In this document: in pieces, positions 7,925-15,258 of the stretch
Numbering within the stretch: position 1 is the stretch's first letter
Layout of the letters: each line of letters begins with the position of its first letter
Origin: Nostoc linckia z4
GTDB lineage: Bacteria; Cyanobacteriota; Cyanobacteriia; Cyanobacteriales; Nostocaceae
DNA length: 64,000 bases
Assembly (NCBI RefSeq): GCF_002608075.1
Contig: NZ_LAHA01000023.1
Location: forward strand, 82,243-146,242
Direction: 5' to 3'
Made by a program: the position numbers and the translations under genes
The notes under the pieces: generated by a model
What the model was told of the DNA's origin: nothing
Database searches by the model: none
The model's input: the letters and a program-made list of their open reading frames with translations, nothing else

Positions 7925-10900
7925 TGTCCTTCCTTGGCAAGTTCTTTTTTTAAATCAGTTTTAACTTGTTCATATTCTTGATGTAGGTGTGATATTACCT
8001 CTAGGCTGCTTTGGAATTTGTTACTGCGTCCTTGTGCTTCTAATTGCTTGCAAACTTGCGCCAGGGTCATGGCTCCCACAGAAGCACTGCTGGATTTGAG
8101 TTGGTGCGCTGTCTTCCATAGAGTTTGGGCATCTTGAGTAGCAATGGCTGTGCTGATATTTTCCACCAGTTTCGGAGCTTCTGTCAGATAACACTCGATC
8201 AATTCGGCAAATGCCGCACTATCTCCTCTGAGGATTTTTCGTAAAGAAGCAATAACTTTGGCATCAATTTTAACGCTATTAAATGTTTTGTCTTGTTTTT
8301 CCTGGAGTATATTACCTGGTGGTGGCGATCGCCAGGACATTATTGGATTTTGGTTAGTTCTTTGCGGTGGACATTTGCTGAGTGCTTGGGCGAGTTCTTC
8401 GATTTGAACTGGTTTACTAATGTAGTCATTCATACCAGCAGCTAAACAAGCTTCGCGATCGCCCCGCATGGCGTTGGCAGTGATGGCAATAATATAGGGA
8501 CGAAAACCAACTTCCCATTGTTGATAAATTCTGCGAGTTGTTTCCAAGCCATCCATTTCAGGCATGTGGACATCCATCAACACTACATCATAGGTCTGTT
8601 TTTCCAGCGCCTTCAACACTTCTAGCCCATTAGTTACTACATCTGCCTGATAACTCATTTTTTGCAGCATCAGTAAAGCAACTTTTTGATTGACCAGTGT
8701 ATCTTCTGCTAACAGAATCCGCAGGGGCAATTTATATGCTAAATGCGGATCGACGGAGGAAAAATGAGAAGGAGAAATACTGGCTGGAGTCGGCTGATTG
8801 ACCAAAACACGGGTAAAAACATCATAAAGTTGAGACTGTTTAATTGGTTTGCTCAAAGAAGCAGCAAACTGCACATCACCAAAATCCAGGGAAGTTCCTA
8901 CTTTACCCAAAGGGTTCAACATTACCAAAGGCAGATTTTCACAGCCAGATTGCTTGCGAATTTGACGAGCCAAGGTTAACCCATCCATTTCTGGCATCTG
9001 CATATCTAAAATGGCAATGTCAAACTGCGCTCCCCAAGCAAGTTGAGCTAAAGCTTCTTTACCAGATTTGGCAGCATAAGTTTGCATCTGCCAAGACTCT
9101 GCTTGCAAGCTGACAATTGTGCGGTTAGTGAGGTTGTCATCCACAACCAATAGCCGCTTGCCAGCCAGCTGTACTAACAAATTGCTAAATTCAGCTTGTT
9201 CTTTGACAGGAGCTACCTGGGCTTTAATGGTGAAGTAAAATGTACAACCTGGGGAAGAGGATGATTTTTTACTTTCCCACGTAGAGCCGGGATTGCCACC
9301 AACAAATCCCTGGCTTTCTACCCAAAGAGTGCCCCCCATCATCTGACTGAGGCGCTTACTGATGACCAATCCCAATCCTGTACCGCCATATCGCCGAGTC
9401 ATGGAGACATCAGCCTGAGTAAAGGGTTGAAATAATCGTTCTATTTTTTCTGGTGCAATGCCAATACCTGTATCTTTAATGGCAAATTGAATTTGGATTG
9501 TTGATTGTTGACTGTTGAGACTCGGATTTATTCTCCTTGTCTCCCTTGTCTCCCCCATCTCCCGATTCCCAGTCCCCAATCCCACAAAAAGTACTACTTC
9601 TCCATGTTCAGTAAACTTGATGGCATTGTTGAGCAGGTTCATCAAGACTTGGCGCAGACGAGTTAAATCGCCGATGATGTGGGTGGGAACTTGCGGCTCG
9701 ATGAAATAAGCTAATTCGATATCTTTTTGGGCGGCTTTCGGAGCTAATAAATATATAGCCTGTTCGACACAAGTTCTCAAATCAAAGGGCTGTTCTTCTA
9801 ATTCGAGTTTGCCCGACTCAATTTTGGAAAAATCTAAAATATCGTTGATGATGGTGAGTAAAGCATCTCCACTACTGCGGACTGTTTCCACGAAATCTTG
9901 CTGCTGTGGCGTCAATTCAGTATCCAGCAATAAGCTTGTCATGGCAATCACAGCATTCATAGGGGTACGAATTTCGTGGCTCATCATTGCCAAAAATTCG
10001 CTTTTTGCCAGATTTGCGGCTTCTGCCTGACGTTTTGCTCGCTCCAAGGCAAAGTTTTTTAAAGTGAGTTCTTCACGTTGGCGGGTTTCTTGTTCGAGTA
10101 AGTGAGCTTGTGCCAAGGCGATACCCAACTGAGCTGCCACTGCTTCTAATAATTCAATTTCATCTTGTGTCCACTGGCGAAAATGGCTACATTGGTGGCA
10201 TATTATAGCACCATTCGGTTCTCCTTGGTAAGAAGTGCGGACTGAAAGCATGGATTTTAGCCCAATTTCTCGGCAGGTAAGCTCAGCTCCTTGGAATAAA
10301 GGATCGAGGTAAACATCTGGGGAGGGGATGGCACTTTCTTGTGACATCATCTGCTCGGTATGCAGATTGTTATTTATCAATACTTCTAAGTTGAATATCG
10401 AGCAGTAATCAGGGAGAAGGTTATACTCTGCGACTAGGGGAATTCGGGGTATGGGTTCATTAATATAAGAATGAATTAAACAGCGATCTACTCGAAATGC
10501 TTTGCCAATTTGAGTAGCAGCCGTCTGAAAGATTTTACTTGTATCTAGACTTTGGCGAATTTCTTGGGTAATTTGTTCGAGTAATAAAGTGCGATGTAAT
10601 TGCCTTTGCAGTGCTTCTTTGGCTCTTTTGTTTTCGGTAACGTCGTGATTGACGCTAATAGTGGCAACAATTTGTCCTTGTTCATCCTGTAAAGATGCTA
10701 CAGTTGTTTCGCAAATTCCCTGGCTACCGTCTTTGCGAATAAAATTTATTTCTCCCGACCAACGTCCGTGTTGAGTAACTGTTTGTAGAACTTCAGTGGT
10801 TAATGTTGCCACTACTTCAGGTTTGTATAAAATAGTTGGAGTTTTACCCAACACCTCGGCTTTAGTGTAGCCAAACATACTTTCAGCCGCAGGATTCCAG

Positions 10901-12051
10901 TCAAGGATACTTCCTGTTAAATCCGCGATCATCACGCCATCATGGATGTTTTCAAAGGTGAGGGCTTGATGACGCAGATGGACTTCGGCAAGTTTGCGAT
11001 GGCTGATGTCTGTTTGAATGCCAATGAAGTGGCTTAACTTACCATTTTCATCATGAATAGGAGAAATACTCAATTCATTCCAAAACAACACACCATCTTT
11101 GCGATAGTTGCGGAGAACCACTTTGCAACTTTTTCCCGCTTTAATAGATAACCGCAGTTCATCAAGTGCCGATTGTTCGGTATCTGGCCCTTGCAAAAAT
11201 CGACAGTTTTGTCCAATTACATCAGTAGTACTGTAACCCGTTATCTGCTCAAAAGCTCGGTTAACATAAATAACTGGATTAAATGCCAGTCTGGCATCAG
11301 TAATAATAATTCCATTATTAGTAGCTGCAAGTGCCCTTTCCCTCAGTCTCAAGGTTTCTTCAACCAGTTTTAAATCACTAATGTCAAACATAAACCCCCT
11401 CAGCATCGTAGGGGTTCCGGTTTCCTGAACTACGCTAAAAATGCATCGCAGCCAAATAACTCGCCCATCGGCTGCCAACATCCGGTATTCTAATTCCTGA
11501 TTTTCGCACCTATTACTTGCTTGTTGACATAAATTAAAGGTTTTTTCCCAGTCATGTGGATGTAGATGATTAATCCAAAAATTTTCCTCGTACCACTCGC
11601 CTATTGGATAATTTAGTAAGTCTACCGCTTGCGGCCCCACGTAGATAAATCGCCAAGTTTTTAGGTCTAATTCCCAAGGAATAACTTTGACAGTTTCTAA
11701 CAGCTGCCGCAGACGATTTTCACTTTCACGGAGGGTAATTTCTATCTGTTTTTGTTCAAAAATCTGATGAGCTAAGTCCTGATTTATTGCTGTTATCTGG
11801 CGATTAGTCGCTCTCATTATCAGAACAAAATAAATTGATAATGTCACTGTGCTGGTAACGAATAACCCAGCAACAGATAATCCAGCAATCATCATCAATT
11901 GTGTTAATGACCTCGTAATTGGTAGCGAGAGTTTTTGCCAGAGTAATATTACGCAAATTGAGACTAAAATCCCTAGCAAAAGTGCTAGGAATTTTCGTTT
12001 GCGGCAAAATTTGACAGCTTTGAACCAATTACGTTGGTGCTGTTTGACCAC
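7921..12051 (-). CDS. LOV/PAS-GAF hybrid histidine kinase with two receivers and HPt
   Basis: 1376 residues. Two N-terminal membrane segments (~20-38 and ~50-77) are followed by three PAS domains. The second (~240-360) carries the LOV photoreceptor signature GQNCRFLQGPDT with Cys283, plus NYRKDG-FWNEL and FIGIQTDIS; these are the flavin-contacting asparagines and glutamine. A GAF domain (~490-655) follows, then a HisKA dimer domain (SHEIRTP, His692), an HATPase with intact DTGIGI and GGTGLGL boxes, two receivers (DMQMPEMDG; DVHMPEMDG) and an HPt domain (TAHQLKSSSASVGA). A low-complexity insert interrupts the ATP-binding domain at ~821-856. By family knowledge, the LOV Cys forms a blue-light flavin adduct. 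The gene overlaps the downstream diguanylate cyclase gene. Confidence 0.95.
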   Translation of the reverse strand: MVKQHQRNWFKAVKFCRKRKFLALLLGILVSICVILLWQKLSLPITRSLTQLMMIAGLSVAGLFVTSTVTLSIYFVLIMRATNRQITAINQDLAHQIFEQKQIEITLRESENRLRQLLETVKVIPWELDLKTWRFIYVGPQAVDLLNYPIGEWYEENFWINHLHPHDWEKTFNLCQQASNRCENQELEYRMLAADGRVIWLRCIFSVVQETGTPTMLRGFMFDISDLKLVEETLRLRERALAATNNGIIITDARLAFNPVIYVNRAFEQITGYSTTDVIGQNCRFLQGPDTEQSALDELRLSIKAGKSCKVVLRNYRKDGVLFWNELSISPIHDENGKLSHFIGIQTDISHRKLAEVHLRHQALTFENIHDGVMIADLTGSILDWNPAAESMFGYTKAEVLGKTPTILYKPEVVATLTTEVLQTVTQHGRWSGEINFIRKDGSQGICETTVASLQDEQGQIVATISVNHDVTENKRAKEALQRQLHRTLLLEQITQEIRQSLDTSKIFQTAATQIGKAFRVDRCLIHSYINEPIPRIPLVAEYNLLPDYCSIFNLEVLINNNLHTEQMMSQESAIPSPDVYLDPLFQGAELTCREIGLKSMLSVRTSYQGEPNGAIICHQCSHFRQWTQDEIELLEAVAAQLGIALAQAHLLEQETRQREELTLKNFALERAKRQAEAANLAKSEFLAMMSHEIRTPMNAVIAMTSLLLDTELTPQQQDFVETVRSSGDALLTIINDILDFSKIESGKLELEEQPFDLRTCVEQAIYLLAPKAAQKDIELAYFIEPQVPTHIIGDLTRLRQVLMNLLNNAIKFTEHGEVVLFVGLGTGNREMGETRETRRINPSLNSQQSTIQIQFAIKDTGIGIAPEKIERLFQPFTQADVSMTRRYGGTGLGLVISKRLSQMMGGTLWVESQGFVGGNPGSTWESKKSSSSPGCTFYFTIKAQVAPVKEQAEFSNLLVQLAGKRLLVVDDNLTNRTIVSLQAESWQMQTYAAKSGKEALAQLAWGAQFDIAILDMQMPEMDGLTLARQIRKQSGCENLPLVMLNPLGKVGTSLDFGDVQFAASLSKPIKQSQLYDVFTRVLVNQPTPASISPSHFSSVDPHLAYKLPLRILLAEDTLVNQKVALLMLQKMSYQADVVTNGLEVLKALEKQTYDVVLMDVHMPEMDGLETTRRIYQQWEVGFRPYIIAITANAMRGDREACLAAGMNDYISKPVQIEELAQALSKCPPQRTNQNPIMSWRSPPPGNILQEKQDKTFNSVKIDAKVIASLRKILRGDSAAFAELIECYLTEAPKLVENISTAIATQDAQTLWKTAHQLKSSSASVGAMTLAQVCKQLEAQGRSNKFQSSLEVISHLHQEYEQVKTDLKKELAKEGQ

Positions 12052-12694
12052 TTATTAACCCTCCAGCACTTTCAGGGCTTTTTGTGCTAACTTTCACTTT
12101 TAAGTAATCTAAAATATCGATGGCAAGGGGGCAATTACCGAATTTTTTGCAAGTAAAGTAGTTATATTTTGAGGGAAAACTTGATTGATGACTGATGAAT
12201 GTTGACTGATGACTGTTGAATGTTAAGCGTGTACCTTGTCTAGCTGTTCCCTTGTGTTGTTTGTTGGTTACAGCAATTTTGAAGTCAATAGACCGCCTTG
12301 TAGCGTTGCACAGCTAGCTGTACGCTTCTATGGGGGATTAGATGAAAAATGCTGTAATTCCAGAATTTTGAAGCGAAGCCTGGATTATAGTCTAGGGTTG
12401 TGACATTTTAGCCAGTATTTTTGTCTTCGATCGCTTGTTATACTCACGTTACTCTCAAACAGAATATTCTTCCTCGTAATCTCCCCTGAAGTTGGGATTG
12501 CTTCCCTACACTCCGTTTCGGTCGCAATGACAATATAGGCGTTGCGTAAGTCCTAAAACTTACTAAATAGTCATCACTCATCACTCATCACTCAACACCC
12601 AACCCCATTTCCAAAACAGAGAATGCACCCAGAAAAACTAAAATTTATCGGATGGAGGAAACCTCCATCCAAAAGTTTAAAAACAATCTGTAAT
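12052..12694. other. Intergenic region with tandem heptamer repeats
   Basis: No gene is supported. The region holds TTGACTGATGACTGTTGAATG-type tandem repeats (~12180-12225) and CATCACTCATCACTCA repeats (~12570-12595). The terminator of the small minus-strand gene is at its right end. The kinase promoter should be in the left ~100 bp, with no recognisable operator. Confidence 0.5.
12650..12670 (-). terminator. Hairpin downstream of the small conserved protein gene
   Basis: GGATGGAGG-AAA-CCTCCATCC is a perfect 9-bp stem with a 3-nt loop, about 24 bp past the stop codon of the minus-strand gene. On the minus strand it is followed by GATAAATTTT, a weak T-rich tail. Confidence 0.55.
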
Positions 12695-12931
12695 TTAAAT
12701 CACAGCTGCTTCGCGTTGACAATCAAACACAACTACGAAAGAAGCGTTTGGAATCTCCTGACGCAGGTGTTGTATGTAACCATCGGCATCAGAACGACTG
12801 CGGAAACGAGCAACAATTTCGCGTTGTGTATCAGGAAGTAAACGAGCGATCGCCCAAGAATTTAGGCGCTCTTTGTAAGCAATACTCTGATTTCCTGACT
12901 TGGAAGCTTGATATTCAGTATTTTCTGACAT
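12695..12931 (-). CDS. Small conserved hypothetical protein
   Basis: 78 residues from ATG 12931 (MSENTEYQ...). I prefer this to an in-frame ATG at 12958 because the upstream ATG has no purine-rich site, while GGAAAA lies before the downstream one. The protein is soluble; the part RSRSDADGYIQHLRQ followed by ASFVVVFD looks like a small alpha/beta domain. I do not recognise a named family. It is flanked by a hairpin terminator, so it is probably monocistronic. Confidence 0.7.
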   Translation of the reverse strand: MSENTEYQASKSGNQSIAYKERLNSWAIARLLPDTQREIVARFRSRSDADGYIQHLRQEIPNASFVVVFDCQREAAVI

Positions 12932-12958
12932 AATTATGTTTTCCGTATGAAGTTTCAT

Positions 12959-13494
12959 GAAGGGCGTTAATTAGCTTCTAGGTAGGAATGCACTAACGCT
13001 TTTTTTTTAAGCTGCTGCCACCTTGTTATTCGATTATTTATAAATTGTCAATACTGAGAGCAATATTTAAAACAAACAAAGTTTCAAATTTCAGGTATTT
13101 ATGAACTTAAAAGCTTTAATTGACAAGAGTTTCTAGAATTAAACAATGCTCAAACAAAAACCCAAAAAGAGTATTAATAAGCAAACTGTACGTACTTCAA
13201 AATAAAAAATACCCAATTAATTCTTGTGGGGCGCACTTTTGAGCCTACTCCCCAAGTAGTGATACTACTGATTTCAAAAAATAATTTTGCAAATCGATAC
13301 ACGTAAGTAGAATCTGTATCAGTAGTCAAATATCAAATAAATCCCAAAGTTAAGAACTCCAAAAAATAAATTATTCCAGTTAATGCGTTGACTGTTGACT
13401 GTTGACGGTTCACAGTTAACAGTCAACAGTCAACAATCAAAATCAAACACCATCTTTTTTAAAAGTGGAATTAGCTAAATTAGGGCTACTACAT
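12959..13494. other. Intergenic region with a degenerate MITE-like copy
   Basis: No gene is supported. The left part is the 5' region of the small minus-strand gene. A family-1 repeat copy lies at ~13351-13440. The rest is AT-rich. Confidence 0.5.
13351..13440 (+). repeat. MITE-like repeat family 1, partial copy
   Basis: It has the left end AACTCCAAAAAATAAATTATTCC identical to the copy at 6771, then GTTGACTGTTGACTG / CAGTCAACAGTCAAC inverted heptamers. The right end (ACTTGGAAGTCCCT) is not recognisable. Confidence 0.6.
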
Positions 13495-13839
13495 CTATTT
13501 ATCTAATAAGGATTCAAATTCAGCTTGTAAAGCGGTTATATCAGCCAACCTTGTGACTAATAAATTATCTTTGCCAGCATTAGTTAAAGATGCTTTCCAA
13601 TAACGAATGCTATCTGAGTTATTTACCCAAAACTGAATCACTGTATCTACAACTCTATCCATATTCCAACCACGTTGTGTTGGAACTGATTCTAAAGATT
13701 TGAGAAATGTATCTAGCGTACAGTTGTGCATTCCCAAATATTCCACGCCTTGGCGTGATGGTTGTTGCCAAATTTGTTGTTGTTGATTAAAAAACTGTAA
13801 AAGTGGAGATACTCCTACAATATCAAAAGTGTATTTCAT
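13495..13839 (-). CDS. Conserved hypothetical protein, 114 aa
   Basis: A 114-residue soluble protein with no recognised family. The start is well supported by a strong Shine-Dalgarno GGGAGG six bases before the ATG. The sequence is rich in Gln and aromatic residues (FFNQQQQIWQQPSRQG) and ends in an amphipathic helix (ADITALQAEFESLLDK). It is preceded, about 250 bp upstream on its own strand, by a CIRCE-like operator, so heat-shock/HrcA control is possible. That link is inference. Confidence 0.7.
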   Translation of the reverse strand: MKYTFDIVGVSPLLQFFNQQQQIWQQPSRQGVEYLGMHNCTLDTFLKSLESVPTQRGWNMDRVVDTVIQFWVNNSDSIRYWKASLTNAGKDNLLVTRLADITALQAEFESLLDK

Positions 13840-14623
13840 AGCAATCCTCCCAGTTTTTAATTACTACAGTGAAATTTGTATTCTTAAAATAATGTCTGAT
13901 AAACACCAAAGCCATCTTAAAAAAGTGCGATTTGTGTCTATGTCGTAGGTATGAAAAGAAAAATCCTAACTCAAAATGCCTTAATGGAGCTAGTTAAACT
14001 ACCTGATTCATTAATTTTCGCACAAAAATTAACTGGATAATTCGGATGAATCACTCGTAAAATTTTGATTATTAAATTTTAGTGACAATTTAGCACTTGC
14101 AAGCCGAGAGTGCTAAATTAGATTTAATTATTAGACCTGTTATTAATGAGTTTGAGACATAAAATTCAGGATTATATATAATTTTAATAATTATTTAATA
14201 AAATATCTGGATAAATTCAAAAAATTAACTATAAATTAAATTAATGGAATTTTGCAGGTGAAGACGGCTACCAGATTCTTCTGCTCTCACTTGTTGTGAC
14301 TTAAAAGACTCAGTACTTTTAGTGCTTGGATAAAAAGCTGGTAATTGGTTTTTGCACTCTTGTGGTCAAAGGGATGCATCTTTATTGGAGAAAGGGAAAA
14401 TACCAAACCTTTCCCCCTTTCCCCTTCCCCTTTTCCCGACTTCTCTTAGAAGTCTATTAGTTATTGGGCATTCGGCATTTGCTAATATCTGATGACTGAT
14501 GTTTAATATTCAATAAAATAACAGTCCCAATGCTTTCGGTTAAATGGGAAAGGTTGAAATTCATCTTTTATCCATTTCCCAAAACACCAAAAAAGTTTTT
14601 GGCATAATTACCGAACTATAGCT
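13840..14623. other. Long intergenic region with an orphan CIRCE-like site
   Basis: No gene is supported. The notable content is the CIRCE-like palindrome at 14090-14116 (own entry), with very AT-rich DNA on both sides. A CCTTTCCCCCTTTCCCCTTCC tract lies at ~14400-14430. The promoters of the 114-aa gene (minus) and the GNAT gene (plus) must both lie here. Confidence 0.5.
14090..14116. promoter_or_regulatory. CIRCE-like operator (HrcA site)
   Basis: TTAGCACTT-N9-GAGTGCTAA matches the CIRCE consensus TTAGCACTC-N9-GAGTGCTAA at 17 of 18 positions, with the exact 9-base spacer. CIRCE is the HrcA repressor site, normally directly upstream of groESL/groEL. No chaperone gene is in this window. The flanking genes are the 114-aa protein (minus) and a GNAT acetyltransferase (plus, 507 bp away). 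Confidence 0.8.
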
Positions 14624-15091
14624 TTGTCTAAACCCGTAATCGACGTTCGCTTAATTGCACGCGAGGAACTTCAGCAACTTCTGGCGTTGTATCAACATCT
14701 CAATCCTGTTGATGCACCTCTACCTGCTGACGACGTGTTAGAGTCTATCTGGAATAAAATTCTGAGCGATAGCCATTTGTATTACATAGTTGCCGACATT
14801 GGTGGTGAGTTAGTCGCTACGTGTAACTTAACCATTATTCCCAACTTGACACGCGGCGCACGTCCATACGGCATTATTGAAAATGTTGTCACCCACTCCA
14901 ATTATCGCCGACAGGGATTTGCTACGCGAGTGCTGCATTATGCTTTGGATTTGGCATGGCAGCAACAGTGTTACAAAGTAATGCTTCTAACTAGCTCAAA
15001 AAGCGAAGATACATTGCGCTTCTATGAACGCGCAGGATTCCAGCGTGGAATCAAAACCGGGTTCATAGTCCGACCTTCAAAAGAAGTGTGA
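14624..15091 (+). CDS. GNAT-family N-acetyltransferase
   Basis: 155 residues with the GNAT fold: IIENVVTHSNYRRQGFATRVL is the motif A region with the acetyl-CoA pyrophosphate loop R-R-x-G-x-A, and FYERAGFQR is the C-terminal motif B. The substrate (amino group of a small molecule or protein) cannot be told. The start is a TTG at 14624, since no in-frame ATG precedes the domain and no clear Shine-Dalgarno is visible. This initiation codon is the least certain part. Confidence 0.88.
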   Translation: MSKPVIDVRLIAREELQQLLALYQHLNPVDAPLPADDVLESIWNKILSDSHLYYIVADIGGELVATCNLTIIPNLTRGARPYGIIENVVTHSNYRRQGFATRVLHYALDLAWQQQCYKVMLLTSSKSEDTLRFYERAGFQRGIKTGFIVRPSKEV

Positions 15092-15258
15092 CCATAACTC
15101 ATCAGCCACCTTTGTATCTAAGACAGCAAATTTTTTTGTGTTGGCTGTTGATGGTTGGCTGTAAATTATTTATTTATATTTTTTTGTTGTAGAAAATTAA
15201 CTATTTAGTCTACTATCTTTTTTGGGGAAGGTAGCAAGTTATATATTGGGCAGGTGCG

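Noticed and set aside
13200..13260. CTTGTGGGGCGCACTTTTGA then GCCTACTCCCCAAG as a terminator
   Set aside because: The stem is interrupted and lacks a T tail on either strand; no gene ends next to it.
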